DNA of 64,000 bases from Gemmatimonadota bacterium. Its GTDB lineage: Bacteria; Gemmatimonadota; Gemmatimonadetes; Longimicrobiales; Gaopeijiaceae. Numbering within the stretch: the stretch's first letter is position 1; each line of letters opens with the position of its first letter. Positions 18,145-28,691 of this stretch are shown here, piece after piece. Below the pieces are notes generated by a model. It had not been told where the DNA came from. It saw only the letters and a program-made list of their open reading frames with translations, and did no database searches. A program made the position numbers and the translations under genes. The stretch covers positions 186,001-250,000 of the forward strand of contig JAJDUP010000026.1 of assembly GCA_022826565.1 (NCBI GenBank). Reading direction: 5' to 3'.

Positions 18145-19418
18145 GACCTGCCCGGGAGCAGTATGACCTGCGCGGGCTCGTTCCGCTCGATTCGCGCGAC
18201 GCCCTCGGGGACGATCGCCAGCCCGTCCGCGTCGCGCAGCGATCGCACCAGCCCGCTCCCCTGGGGCCCGGTCAGCGCGCAGCGCACCGCGCCGCGGGCA
18301 TCGGAGGGCGCCGAGAGGCTCACCCGGAAGAACTGCGTGAGCCCTCGGGGGGCGGACAACGTGGTCTCGGTGACGGCGGTGACGATCGTCCCGACGGGAC
18401 GCGCGGACCCCGTCATCGCGCGCAGGTAGGGCGCGACGAACACGTGGAAGGTCACGAAGGCGGAAGCGGGGTTCCCCGGAAGGCCGAACACCGGCAGCGC
18501 GGTGCCATCGGGCTGCAGGTGACCGAACGAGAGCGGACTGCCGGGGCGTACCCGCGCGCGCCAGAAATCCAGCCGGAACGAAAGCTCCAGCAGGATCCGC
18601 TTGAGGAGGTCCTTCTCGCCCATGGACGCGCCCCCTGTCGACACCAGCACATCGACGCCTTCGACCGAGCCAAGCGCTTCCCTCAGCGTCTCCCGGTCGT
18701 CCGGCGCCACCCCGTGGTCGACGGGAACGCCGCCCGCCTCCGCGACCGCCGCGGCGATCATGCCCCGGTTGGTGTCCGGGATCGCCGTGCCTTCCACCAC
18801 GCGATCGAAGCGATCCACGCCCACCAGCTCGTCGCCGCTCGACAACACGCCGACCCGCGGCCGCCGATGGACGCGAACCCGGTCAGCGCCGCTGGCCAGG
18901 ATGACGGGCAGGGTTCCCGAGTGCACAACCGCCCCGCTCGGGACGGTTTCGTCGCCGCGCTCCATGTCCTTGCCCGCAGTGCGGACGTGCTTGCCCAGAT
19001 CATCGGTGCGGTGGATCACCACGGTTCCCGCGGACGCTTCACCATCGGTGTGCTCCACGCGGATCACCGAGTCGAAGCCGACGGGGATGGGGCCACCCGT
19101 CATCACCCGAACCGCCGCGCCGGGCGGGACATCCTCTAGCGGCACCGTCCCTGGGTAGGACTTCCCCGCCACCGGGAGGCGAAGATCGCCATCACCACGC
19201 CCCGCCAAGTCGCCGCTCCGCACGGCGAACCCGTCCATCGCGCTGTTGGGCCACGAGGGGAGGGTGGCGCGCGCGACCACCGGCTCCGCCAGGGACCGCC
19301 CGAGCGCGCGCCCGGGCGGCATCGACCTCGCCGGCATCCGCCGCGCATCGGCCAGAACGCGCTCCAGGGCGTCCCGGTACGACAGCCAGTCAGCCTCGAG
19401 CCGTTCGAACTCCGCCAT
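18141..19418 (-). CDS. moeA: Molybdopterin molybdenumtransferase
   Basis: Inserts molybdate into adenylylated molybdopterin in the last step of molybdenum cofactor synthesis. The 425-residue protein shows the MoeA order: PNSAMDGFAVRSGDL near residue 58, DVPPGAAVRVMTGGPIP near 98, the MPT-binding domain with GVLSSGDELV, DTNRGMIAAAV and VSTGGASMGEKD (the family usually has GGVSVGD, so two positions differ), then FGLPGNPASAFVTF and the C-terminal beta domain. moaC lies 9 kb away on the same strand. It is overlapped by the M23 gene downstream and follows the outer-membrane protein gene by 12 bases. Confidence 0.93.
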   Translation of the reverse strand: MAEFERLEADWLSYRDALERVLADARRMPARSMPPGRALGRSLAEPVVARATLPSWPNSAMDGFAVRSGDLAGRGDGDLRLPVAGKSYPGTVPLEDVPPGAAVRVMTGGPIPVGFDSVIRVEHTDGEASAGTVVIHRTDDLGKHVRTAGKDMERGDETVPSGAVVHSGTLPVILASGADRVRVHRRPRVGVLSSGDELVGVDRFDRVVEGTAIPDTNRGMIAAAVAEAGGVPVDHGVAPDDRETLREALGSVEGVDVLVSTGGASMGEKDLLKRILLELSFRLDFWRARVRPGSPLSFGHLQPDGTALPVFGLPGNPASAFVTFHVFVAPYLRAMTGSARPVGTIVTAVTETTLSAPRGLTQFFRVSLSAPSDARGAVRCALTGPQGSGLVRSLRDADGLAIVPEGVARIERNEPAQVILLPGRS

Positions 19419-19430
19419 CGCGCCGGGCGA

Positions 19431-20150
19431 TCAGAACCGCCAGCCGGCGCTTAGCGTCAGCCCGTATCCGCGCACCCACTCGCTCTGTACAACCGGCTCC
19501 GGCTCCATGTCGGAGTTCAGTGGACGCTTCTCGGGGTCGTCGAAGCCGCTGGGGGTGTTCAGCTTCAGGAGCGTGAGGCCGGCCTCGGCCTGAAGCATGA
19601 GCTTCGGGTGGACTTCAACCCTGAATCCCGTGCCGGCAGTCGCCGTGAATCCGGTCCCGAAGTCGTAGACATCCTCGGGTAGAAGCACATCGGCGAACTC
19701 ACCCTGGCCCGCCACATCGATGGCGATTCCCCCGCCCATGAACAGGTGGGGGCTGATGCGGTTCCAGGTGCGGCGTCCGGTCAGGCTGAAGTTGAGACGG
19801 GCGTCGGCCATCAGCATGCGAACGTCGGTCTCGCCGATGATGCGGTCGCCCACGGCGCGGCGCGGGTCCACGATGTCGCGGGTCGTGGGGAGGTAGCTCA
19901 CGACCCCCTCGATGAAGAGGGGCCCGCTGGCCTCCACCGCGTAACGGGCGCCCATGAAGGAACCGGATTTCGGCCCGAGGTCGAGGGAGCCGTTGGTGAG
20001 GAACATCGTGCCCCAGAGGACGGAGGTTTCCTGCGCGCTCTCGATGAAGCGGTACGCGGACGGGATGGTCTGGCCCCGCGTTGAATCCGCCTGGGACAGA
20101 ATCAGTATGGTCAGAAGCGCCGCGGTGCGGAGCGTGCGGGAGAGGATCAT
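19431..20150 (-). CDS. Outer-membrane beta-barrel protein of unknown role
   Basis: Starting at ATG 20150 the 239-residue protein has a signal peptide (residues 1-24, hydrophobic core AALLTILIL). The mature part is made of alternating hydrophobic strands and turns, and it ends in Trp-Arg-Phe, the aromatic C-terminus recognised by the BAM machinery, so an eight- to ten-stranded OmpA/OmpW-like barrel is likely. The frame continues 25 codons upstream, but that start would bury the signal peptide. I do not recognise a specific family. It is the first gene of a minus-strand run with moeA and the M23 lipoprotein; TTGACT on the minus strand at 20192-20187 may be part of its promoter. Confidence 0.7.
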   Translation of the reverse strand: MILSRTLRTAALLTILILSQADSTRGQTIPSAYRFIESAQETSVLWGTMFLTNGSLDLGPKSGSFMGARYAVEASGPLFIEGVVSYLPTTRDIVDPRRAVGDRIIGETDVRMLMADARLNFSLTGRRTWNRISPHLFMGGGIAIDVAGQGEFADVLLPEDVYDFGTGFTATAGTGFRVEVHPKLMLQAEAGLTLLKLNTPSGFDDPEKRPLNSDMEPEPVVQSEWVRGYGLTLSAGWRF

Positions 20151-20330
20151 CAATTCCGGTGAAGGGTCTGGTTTGCGCTGAACTCCAGTCAATGTAATCT
20201 GATTCATTGCGGGTGGGTTCCCCATTTCATTCGGTTGCGTGACTCTTCATTGGCGAGTTTTCGTAGTGAGAGGGTGTTCATGGCGTCAAATGTTGCCGGC
20301 CGGGGCGCCGGTGAAGGGATCGGGTAGCTG

Positions 20331-21131
20331 ATGCGGTGCTCGACTTGCGGGGAGAACCTTGTTGCGGGTGAGGATCGGTGCCCCACCTGCGGGGCGGTGG
20401 TGGAACGGAGACAGGCGCCGGTCGCGAAGCGCAACGTGCGGCAGTGTCCGCGGTGCGGACACCACAGCGAAGGCGTGCCCTACTTCCGCAAGACCGGCCA
20501 CCTCGCACTTCTGGTGGGGCTGAGCGTTTTCACCTACGGGATCGGCGGGCTGGTGTACTACGCCGCCCGCAGAAGGCATCGGGTGTGTCCCAACTGCGGT
20601 CTGGGCTGGGAACACTCCCGGGAGCCCGGGGACGCGCATTCCCTGGAGTCCGTCGGTGACATGCCGGTCACCGCAGGCCGGACCACCGCACCACGGCGCG
20701 AGCACCGGTTGCCGCCGAGCGGGATCGGCAGACGGGTGTTCGGGGCGGGGTTGGGGATTCTGGCCGCGATCATCATCACGGCTGGAATAGCCGGCGGCGA
20801 CGGACCCCCGATCGTGGTCGGCGCGCTGATGGGGATGGGGGGTTCGGGGTTGTTCATGTGGGGGTGGAGGGCGCTCCAGGAGCGGCGCCAGTCGGTGCTG
20901 CAGGCGCTCAACCGCAGGGTGCTGATGCTGGCGACCCGCCGGGGCGGCGTGCTCACCGTCACGGAGGTGGCGGCGGAGCTGGACCTGAGTCTCGAGGCGG
21001 CCGAGAAGGTGCTGATCGGGATGGATGACGGGTTCAGGGTGCGGTCCGACATCAGCGACGAGGGCGTGCTCTACTACGAGTTCCCGGAGGTCGTCCACCA
21101 GAAGAAGCTGCGCGCGGGCGGCTCCGCATAG
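20331..21131 (+). CDS. Membrane protein with N-terminal double zinc ribbon
   Basis: 266 residues. The N-terminus has a zinc-ribbon CSTCGENLVAGEDRCPTCG (Cys3, Cys6, Cys17, Cys20), then a second pair of knuckles CPRCGHH near residue 40 and CPNCGLGW near 85 that together would make another ribbon split by a hydrophobic hairpin (LALLVGLSVFTYGIGGLVYY). Two more membrane segments lie near 135-180. The C-terminal 80 residues look like a small winged-helix domain (VAAELDLSLEAAEKVLIGMDD). The combination resembles TM2/zinc-ribbon proteins of unknown function. ATG 20331 follows a GATCGGGTAGCTG context without a strong Shine-Dalgarno. Confidence 0.7.
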   Translation: MRCSTCGENLVAGEDRCPTCGAVVERRQAPVAKRNVRQCPRCGHHSEGVPYFRKTGHLALLVGLSVFTYGIGGLVYYAARRRHRVCPNCGLGWEHSREPGDAHSLESVGDMPVTAGRTTAPRREHRLPPSGIGRRVFGAGLGILAAIIITAGIAGGDGPPIVVGALMGMGGSGLFMWGWRALQERRQSVLQALNRRVLMLATRRGGVLTVTEVAAELDLSLEAAEKVLIGMDDGFRVRSDISDEGVLYYEFPEVVHQKKLRAGGSA

Positions 21132-21159
21132 CCGGCCGGAACGCCGGCCCCATTGGCGT

Positions 21160-21165
21160 TATAAT
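21160..21165 (+). promoter_or_regulatory. Perfect TATAAT -10 element upstream of the 84-residue unknown gene
   Basis: TATAAT stands out in a GC-rich background, 78 bases before ATG 21243. No recognisable TTGACA-like -35 is found 16-19 bases upstream. A GC hairpin (GGCCGG-AACG-CCGGCC, 21134-21149) between the previous stop and this element could end the zinc-ribbon transcript, but lacks an adjacent T-tract. Confidence 0.35.
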
Positions 21166-21242
21166 TGATCGGACTGCCAACTCCACCACCGACGGAAGGA
21201 CGCCGCTCCCGGTGCTAGCGCGGGATTATCCACGGACTGCCA

Positions 21243-21497
21243 ATGCGACAATTCACAGACGACCAGGGTGTTGAGTGGGTGGCCTCCGTGGCCATCGAAG
21301 AGGGCGGCGACTACAAGGGGCGGTTCTACCTTGTCATGCACCGCGCCGAGGGGCGGGCCGGCCCGGTCAGCCTCGTGGACGTGCGCTGGAACTCGCGCAA
21401 GACGGCGGATCGCACCCTGGCGACCATGTCGAAGGTCGAAATGCGGCGGCGGCTCAGTTCGGCTGTGGGACGGAGCGGGGTGCGCTCGCCGGTCTGA
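21243..21497 (+). CDS. Hypothetical protein, 84 residues
   Basis: I do not recognise a family. The sequence reads as a compact soluble protein: an N-terminal strand-turn-strand segment (FTDDQGVEWVASVAIEEGG), a central YLVMHRAEGR strand, DVRWNSRKTADRTLATMS and a C-terminal basic helix (KVEMRRRLSSAVGR). Third-position GC bias, the balanced amino acid composition and its position between two unrelated real genes, with a consensus -10 ahead of it, support that it is coding. It converges with the Fur-family gene across a hairpin that may terminate both. No membrane segment or signal peptide is present. Confidence 0.6.
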   Translation: MRQFTDDQGVEWVASVAIEEGGDYKGRFYLVMHRAEGRAGPVSLVDVRWNSRKTADRTLATMSKVEMRRRLSSAVGRSGVRSPV

Positions 21498-21510
21498 AAA
21501 TCGCCCCGGG

Positions 21511-21525
21511 ACGGCGTGGCGCCGT
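21511..21525. terminator. Possible bidirectional terminator between the 84-residue unknown and the Fur-family gene
   Basis: ACGGCG (21511-21516), loop TGG, CGCCGT (21520-21525) form a perfect six-pair stem at a convergent gene junction. It is followed by TTC on the plus strand, and by GATTTTC about 12 bases on in the minus direction, so the T-tracts are weak. Confidence 0.4.
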
Positions 21526-21526
21526 T

Positions 21527-21991
21527 TCAGGCGCAGGAGGCGCAGACGCCGGTCAACTCGAGCCGATATCCCGTGACGTGGAAGCCCGGGCACACATCGT
21601 TGGCGGTGACCATTTCGGTGGGCAGGCTGCCCGGCACGTCCATGACGGCCCCGCAACGGTTGCACCGCGCGTGGTGGTGCGGGTCGGTGCGCCCATCGTA
21701 CCTGGATGACCCGTCGGAATAGCTCAGCTTGATCGCCATGCCGCACCCGACCAGCGTCTCGAGGTTCTTGTAGACGGTAGCGAGGGAGATCGCGGGGAGC
21801 TGCGCCCTTACCCCGTGAAAGACCTCTTCGGCGGTGGGATGCGTGTCCGTTCCCGCGAGGAACCGGTGGACGGCGCCTCTCTGCTCGGTAAACCTGTGCC
21901 CGGACGCCTCCAGCGCCTCGCGCAGGCGGTCACTCTCGACGGATGCTTGGACGGGTGGGGACAACCTGACCCTCCTCAGGCGAAAGCCCAT
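21527..21991 (-). CDS. Fur-family metalloregulator (PerR/Zur/Fur type)
   Basis: A 154-residue Fur-superfamily repressor. The winged-helix domain (residues 20-100) includes the recognition helix SLATVYKNLETLV. The dimerisation domain has DPHHHARCNRCG and the closing GVCASCA, giving two CxxC pairs for a structural zinc as in PerR, Zur and many Fur proteins. The HHH segment and preceding Asp residues would form the sensing site. Which metal or peroxide is sensed cannot be decided from sequence alone. ATG 21991 may be too early; a GTG at 21952 would give a more typical N-terminus. It is divergent from acs across 252 bases, where autoregulatory sites would be expected, but I see no clear 19 bp Fur box. 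Confidence 0.88.
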   Translation of the reverse strand: MGFRLRRVRLSPPVQASVESDRLREALEASGHRFTEQRGAVHRFLAGTDTHPTAEEVFHGVRAQLPAISLATVYKNLETLVGCGMAIKLSYSDGSSRYDGRTDPHHHARCNRCGAVMDVPGSLPTEMVTANDVCPGFHVTGYRLELTGVCASCA

Positions 21992-22243
21992 CGCTCACAT
22001 GAAGTTAGGATGTAGGCGCCGAGCCTCCGTGTCAACCCGGGGGGCACGAGCCCCGAATGCGGCTGGGGTTGCAGCGAGCCGGGACGCGCCGTGCTCCCGG
22101 GCGGAGTGTTGCCTCCGGGCAGTCCGCCGAACCATACTCGAAGGCCGGCAAATCACCCATCGCAACGTCTGGATGCCGCTGCCGCATGCGCGGAGCCTCG
22201 GCTTGAACCTTATCGACGCCCTTTTCCTACCGGAGAACCCTGA

Positions 22244-24199
<1,956 letters not shown>

Positions 24200-24202
24200 G
24201 CT

Positions 24203-25075
24203 TTACTTGCTGTCCGCCAGTGGATCGACGGCCGGCGGCCGCCGCTCACCCCCCGGCTTCCGCCTGACGAGCTTCGCCGGCACGCCCACGTGCACCCCGC
24301 CGGCCTCCGTGTCGCGGCTCACCAGGGCCGCGGCGCCCACCATTGAATCCGGGGCGAGGGTGGTGCCCGCGAGCACGGTGGCGTGGTAGGCGATCCGGAC
24401 TCCCTCGCCGATGACCGTCCGGGGCGTGCGCACGTCTCGCGGATCGCTGATGTGGTGGCTGTGCGAGTAGACGTTCACGAAGTCCGAGACCGACGCGCCG
24501 TCGCCGATCCTGATGCCGCCCCGGTCGTCGAGCAGCACGTGCCGGTGCACGACCACGTCGTCGCCCACCTCCATCCGGTAGCCGAAGCTCAGCTTCACGA
24601 AGTGGAACGCCTTGAAGTTCCTGCCGCAGCGCGCGAAGATGTGCCGGGCCAGGATGCGCCGGAACTGCACGCCCAGGTGCACGTTCTCTCCCAGCAGGCT
24701 CTTGTCGAACATCTCCCATAGCCAGATCAGCGGCTTGACCCTGTAGTAGCGATCGAGGTCGGTGTCCGCGTAGTACTCCGGCTCGAGCGTCACATTCCGC
24801 GGATCCAGCTGGTCGCGCAGGACGTCCGCCGCAAGCGAGGGGCGGGCCGCGGGGCGTTCGGCTCCCGCCCGGCGCCCGGCTTCCTCGGTGCGCGCGGTTC
24901 CGCCAGGGAAGTAGATCTCCTCCAGGATCCGCCGGCACAGCTCGTTGCGGTCGGTTTCCGGATCGGACAATTCCGCCTCGATGCCCGCCAGCCAGCGCCC
25001 GTATCGGTCGGCCGCGGCTTCGCCGATCGCGACGCTCCGCAGGGGGAGGAAGCGGTACCCGCCGTCGGAGGACAT
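24203..25075 (-). CDS. Hexapeptide-repeat (left-handed beta-helix) acyltransferase
   Basis: 290 residues. The C-terminal half (about 155-270) shows the repeated hexapeptide pattern of left-handed beta-helix acyltransferases: VGDDVVVHRHVLLDD, GGIRIGDGASVSDFV, IGEGVRIAYHATVLAG, APDSMVGAAALVSRD and VHVGVPAKLVRRK, close to the maltose O-acetyltransferase/WbbJ type. The N-terminal 140 residues are helical, charged and not part of the standard domain (EPEYYADTDLDRYYRVKPL), so the protein is longer than a plain acetyltransferase. A sugar or lipid O-acyl transfer is likely; the acceptor is unknown. It is divergent from a small unknown gene, with a 125-base gap. Confidence 0.8.
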   Translation of the reverse strand: MSSDGGYRFLPLRSVAIGEAAADRYGRWLAGIEAELSDPETDRNELCRRILEEIYFPGGTARTEEAGRRAGAERPAARPSLAADVLRDQLDPRNVTLEPEYYADTDLDRYYRVKPLIWLWEMFDKSLLGENVHLGVQFRRILARHIFARCGRNFKAFHFVKLSFGYRMEVGDDVVVHRHVLLDDRGGIRIGDGASVSDFVNVYSHSHHISDPRDVRTPRTVIGEGVRIAYHATVLAGTTLAPDSMVGAAALVSRDTEAGGVHVGVPAKLVRRKPGGERRPPAVDPLADSK

Positions 25076-25200
25076 TGCGTCGTTCCCTGTCCATGCGCTT
25101 GAGAAAACCGGCGCCGCCGGCCGCGGGGCCGTCGCGGCGACTGTGCACGATAATAAACCCTTGCTTGCGCCCGAGGTCCATCAACGGCTTCATTAAGGGG

Positions 25201-25620
25201 ATGCACGACGTACTCAGAGCCCGCCTGATGCGGAAGATCGAGAGCCTGCCCGAGGAGCAGGTCTACCAGGTCCTCGACTATATCGAGTTCCTCGAGTCCA
25301 GGTACTCCTCGCCGGACAGCGAAAAGCGGCCCGGCGGCTTCCAGAAGCTGGGCGAGGACATCGAGGACGGCATGCGCAAACGCGCGTTCAATCCGTCCAA
25401 CCTGCGGGAGGCCTTCCAGGTGATCGCAGCGGCCAACCGGGCGATGAGCGGCGTCAGGAAGGCGGGGCGCGAACTCTTCGACGAGATCGCCGGCGGCGTG
25501 ACCGGTGGCGACGCCGCAGAGAGGAAGCGGCCGGCGCGCGAGATGCCCGGCCGAGAGGAGGAGGACGCGGGGGAAACCCCGGCGGGTGGCGCCGGCAAGT
25601 CCTCCGGCGGTGGCGGGTAG
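25201..25620 (+). CDS. Hypothetical protein with short N-terminal helical domain (DUF2281-like)
   Basis: 139 residues from ATG 25201. Residues 1-38 form two helices ([20 protein letters not shown], then EFLESRY) that resemble the short DUF2281-type segment found at the start of some antitoxin-like proteins; the rest is helical and then a Gly/Glu/Arg-rich low-complexity tail ending SSGGGG. No toxin-like partner gene is adjacent, since guaB follows with its own promoter. Start choice is uncertain: AAGGGG abuts the ATG too closely for a good Shine-Dalgarno, and ATG 25228 is an alternative. No function is assigned. Confidence 0.6.
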   Translation: MHDVLRARLMRKIESLPEEQVYQVLDYIEFLESRYSSPDSEKRPGGFQKLGEDIEDGMRKRAFNPSNLREAFQVIAAANRAMSGVRKAGRELFDEIAGGVTGGDAAERKRPAREMPGREEEDAGETPAGGAGKSSGGGG

Positions 25621-25629
25621 GCGACGGTG

Positions 25630-25659
25630 TTGACCCGGCTTCGCCGCGTCCGGTACGTT
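25630..25659 (+). promoter_or_regulatory. guaB promoter; predicted leaderless transcript
   Basis: TTGACC at 25630-25635, an 18-base spacer, and TACGTT at 25654-25659. The -10 ends five bases before the ATG at 25665, so a start at the usual distance falls on or beside the A of the start codon. No Shine-Dalgarno precedes the ATG, consistent with leaderless translation. Confidence 0.65.
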
Positions 25660-25664
25660 TGTTG

Positions 25665-27152
25665 ATGGACAGATGCACGGAGGGCCGACTCCCGCTGCGC
25701 GGCGAGGTCGTCAAGGAGGCACTGACCTTCGACGACGTGCTTCTGGTCCCGGGTCACTCCAGAGTTCATCCGAGCGAGACGGACATCTCGACCCGCCTCA
25801 CCAACCGAATCACTCTCCAGGTCCCCCTCGTATCGGCAGCGATGGACACGGTGACCGAAGCCCGCATGGCGATCGCCGTTGCGCGCGAGGGCGGCGTCGG
25901 CGTGATCCACAAGAACATGTCCATCGACCGCCAGGCCCAGGAGGTCGACCGGGTGAAGCGTTCCGAGAGCGGGATGATCCTCAAGCCCATCACCCTGGGG
26001 CCGGCCGCCTCGCTGAGGGACGCCCACCAGCTCATGGCGCGCTTCTCGATCAGCGGGGTGCCAATCGTCGAGGGCGATGGCACCCTGGTCGGGATCATCA
26101 CCAACCGCGACCTCCAGTTCGAGACCGACCTGGACCGTCCGGTGGCGACGCTCATGACCTGCCAGGGGCTCATCACGGCACCCGAAGGGACGACCCTGAC
26201 CGAAGCCGAGCAGATCCTCCACCGGCACCGGATCGAAAAGCTCCCGGTCGTCGACGGCAACGGGAAGCTCAGGGGGCTGATCACAGTCAAGGACATCTTC
26301 AAGCGCCGCCAGTTCCCGAATGCGTGCAAGGACGAGCACGGACGGCTCCGCGTAGGCGCCGCCATCGGGGCGGGGAAGGCCGACGTGCCGCGTGCGAGGG
26401 CTCTGGTGGAATCGGGAGTGGATTTCCTGGTGGTCGACACGGCCCACGGCCATTCGGAAGGCGTCCTCCAGGCGGTGGCGCGGGTGCGGGAGGCGTTCCC
26501 GGACCAGGACATCGTGGCGGGCAACGTGGGGACGGCGGAGGGGGCCGACGCGCTGATTGAGAGGGGCGCCGATGCCGTCAAGGTCGGGGTCGGACCGGGG
26601 TCGATCTGCACGACCCGCGTGGTCACGGGGGTGGGCCTGCCACAGCTGACTGCGATCATGGACGCGGTGGATGGCGCCGCGGGCCGGGTCCCGGTGATCG
26701 CCGACGGCGGGATCCGCTACTCGGGCGACGTGGCCAAGGCGCTTGCGGCGGGGGCTGGATGCGTGATGATGGGATCGGTGCTCGCCGGAACCGAGGAGTC
26801 CCCGGGCGAGGCGTTCCTCCTCGAGGGGCGGCGGTTCAAGACGGTGCGGGGGATGGGCTCGCTTTCGGCGATGGAAGAGGGAACCGCCGATCGCTATTTC
26901 CAGGAGGGCCGCGCGGCGAAGAAGCTCGTGCCGGAGGGGATCGAGGCACGGGTCGCCTACAAGGGTCCCGTGTCGGATACCGTCTTCCAACTGTCGGGGG
27001 GCCTCAGGAGCGGGATGGGGTATTGCGGCGCCCGGACGCTGGCGTCGCTGCGCGCCACCGCCCGTTTCGTCCGGGTGACGACCGGGGGCCTGCGGGAGTC
27101 GCACCCGCACGACGTGACGATCACGCGCGAGGCCCCCAACTACAGTCACTGA
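25665..27152 (+). CDS. guaB: Inosine-5'-monophosphate dehydrogenase
   Basis: Oxidises IMP to XMP with NAD, the committed step of GMP synthesis. The 495-residue protein has [11 protein letters not shown] at 20-30, two CBS domains at about 108-218, and the catalytic loop [17 protein letters not shown] with nucleophile Cys315. [18 protein letters not shown] and the GMGSLSAM segment follow, and the flap contains [10 protein letters not shown] with the Arg/Tyr pair. Length and domains are complete. I used ATG 25665 rather than the two TTG codons just before it because the promoter's -10 element lies there. The CBS pair may give adenine/guanine nucleotide control as in other bacterial GuaB. Confidence 0.96.
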   Translation: MDRCTEGRLPLRGEVVKEALTFDDVLLVPGHSRVHPSETDISTRLTNRITLQVPLVSAAMDTVTEARMAIAVAREGGVGVIHKNMSIDRQAQEVDRVKRSESGMILKPITLGPAASLRDAHQLMARFSISGVPIVEGDGTLVGIITNRDLQFETDLDRPVATLMTCQGLITAPEGTTLTEAEQILHRHRIEKLPVVDGNGKLRGLITVKDIFKRRQFPNACKDEHGRLRVGAAIGAGKADVPRARALVESGVDFLVVDTAHGHSEGVLQAVARVREAFPDQDIVAGNVGTAEGADALIERGADAVKVGVGPGSICTTRVVTGVGLPQLTAIMDAVDGAAGRVPVIADGGIRYSGDVAKALAAGAGCVMMGSVLAGTEESPGEAFLLEGRRFKTVRGMGSLSAMEEGTADRYFQEGRAAKKLVPEGIEARVAYKGPVSDTVFQLSGGLRSGMGYCGARTLASLRATARFVRVTTGGLRESHPHDVTITREAPNYSH

Positions 27153-27155
27153 CCC

Positions 27156-28649
27156 ATGCGGCATGGCGCACTGAGGCTCGCGGTCGTCCGGGGTACCCTG
27201 GCCGTGGCGGCGATGTCCGCGATCGGCTGCGCCAGGCAGCCCCCGCGACCGCCGGCGCCTTCTCCCGCCGAGCGCCCAGCCGAGGTCCGCGAGCCGGTGG
27301 TCCGCGAGCCGGTTCGCGCTCCGGAGCCGCGGAGTGAGCCGGAGGTGGTTGAGAAGGCCCCCGGGAATGATGCCGTGGACCTCTTTGCCGCCGATCCGAT
27401 CGTGACCTCGGGCCAGGCAGGGGACGAGGGGATCGAGGACCGGGTCGACTGGTGGCTGAACCTCTGGCAGACCCGGTCCCGGGACGCATTCGTGCGCGGC
27501 CTTTCCCGGATGGGCAGCTACGAGGACCTGGTGATCGCCGAGCTGGCGAAGAGGGAGCTGCCTCCATCGCTCCTCTACCTGCCGCTGATCGAGGCCAACT
27601 ACTACCCGACCGCGGTGTCGCCGGTGGGGGCCGGCGGGCTGTGGCAGTTCATGCCGCGCACCGCCCGCTGGCTGGGGCTGACGGTGAATTCACTGATCGA
27701 TCAGCGTTTCGACGCCTTCGCGGCAACTCCCGTGGCGCTCGATTATCTGCTGGACCTGAACGAGCAGTTCCAGTCGTGGTTCCTCACCCTCGCCGCCTAC
27801 AACGCCGGGCCGGGCCGGGTGGAGCAGGAGATTCGGCGCCACGGACGCGGCCATCCCCGCGACGACCGTCTCTTCCTGCGCATCCGCGACCGGCTGCCCG
27901 CCGAAACCCGCGACTTCATCCCCAAATTCCTGGCGGCGGTGAGGATGGCCAGCGATCCCGAACACCACGGCTTTTTGAACGTGCTGAAGTCGTCACTGCC
28001 GGCCTTTGACACTGTCGCCGTCGACGGCCCGGCCTCGATCGACGTGATCGCGGATGTGGCGGGGGTCGGCCTGGAGGAGGTGAGGGATCTGAATCCTCAC
28101 ATCGTGCTGGGGATGACTCCCGGGGGCGGCTCGACCGTAGTCCGTCTCCCCGCTGGGTCCGTCGAGGGGTTCGCCGAACGGTTTGCGGTGATCCCCCTCC
28201 GGAATCGCGTCAACAGACATATCGTCTCTGCGGGCGAGACCCTCTCGCACATCGCGCTGGACTATCGCATCTCGCTGGATGAGCTGCGGGGGGCGAACCC
28301 CGGGGTGTCGCCGAGGCGCCTTCAGATAGGCAGCGTGCTGATCGTGCCGGGGATGCGGCGCGACTCCGGGGAGCCCGCGGCCGCCGTGGCCGAGCCGGGT
28401 ACGGACAATCCGCCGATTGCGGATGACCCTCCGGAAGCGGGATCGGGCGAAGGAGCTTTGTCAGCGGCGACCTACGGTGCCGCACCGCCGGGCGGCGAGG
28501 TCGTGCACGTGGTCACTCGGGGCGAGAGCCTGTGGCTGATCGCGAGGTTGTACGGTGTCGAACTGGCACGCCTGCGTGCACGCAACCGAATCGGCGAGGG
28601 TGCCCTGGTACACCCGGGCGACAGCATCCGGATTCCGCCGGCGCGATAG
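27156..28649 (+). CDS. Membrane-bound lytic murein transglycosylase with two LysM domains (MltD-like lipoprotein)
   Basis: 497 residues. The signal sequence ends in a lipobox SAIGC (Cys25). A Pro/Glu-rich periplasmic linker includes a 14-base direct repeat (27285 and 27300) encoding VREPV twice. The SLT domain (about 120-260) has LPPSLLYLPLIEANYYP with catalytic Glu146, GAGGLWQFMPRTAR and AAYNAGPGRV. LysM domains lie at roughly 351-395 (IVSAGETLSHIALDYRIS) and 449-496 (HVVTRGESLWLIARLYGVE). It cleaves glycan strands with formation of 1,6-anhydro-muropeptides, anchored at the outer membrane. It starts three bases after the guaB stop, so it likely shares that transcript. Confidence 0.92.
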   Translation: MRHGALRLAVVRGTLAVAAMSAIGCARQPPRPPAPSPAERPAEVREPVVREPVRAPEPRSEPEVVEKAPGNDAVDLFAADPIVTSGQAGDEGIEDRVDWWLNLWQTRSRDAFVRGLSRMGSYEDLVIAELAKRELPPSLLYLPLIEANYYPTAVSPVGAGGLWQFMPRTARWLGLTVNSLIDQRFDAFAATPVALDYLLDLNEQFQSWFLTLAAYNAGPGRVEQEIRRHGRGHPRDDRLFLRIRDRLPAETRDFIPKFLAAVRMASDPEHHGFLNVLKSSLPAFDTVAVDGPASIDVIADVAGVGLEEVRDLNPHIVLGMTPGGGSTVVRLPAGSVEGFAERFAVIPLRNRVNRHIVSAGETLSHIALDYRISLDELRGANPGVSPRRLQIGSVLIVPGMRRDSGEPAAAVAEPGTDNPPIADDPPEAGSGEGALSAATYGAAPPGGEVVHVVTRGESLWLIARLYGVELARLRARNRIGEGALVHPGDSIRIPPAR

Positions 28650-28691
28650 TCTCCCCGGCAAGGGCGCAGGGCGCAGAGCAGCCGGCTCCGG

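Noticed and set aside
20279..20326. Tiny 15-codon frame just before the zinc-ribbon gene
   Set aside because: No Shine-Dalgarno and no reason to expect a leader peptide; likely chance.
21992..22243. Search for a tRNA, riboswitch or clear Fur box between the Fur-family gene and acs
   Set aside because: GC-rich stems can be drawn, but there is no T-loop consensus, no known riboswitch core and no 19 bp Fur-like palindrome.
27285..27313. Two copies of a 14-base direct repeat in the lytic transglycosylase gene
   Set aside because: It encodes VREPV twice in the periplasmic linker, an ordinary low-complexity expansion.
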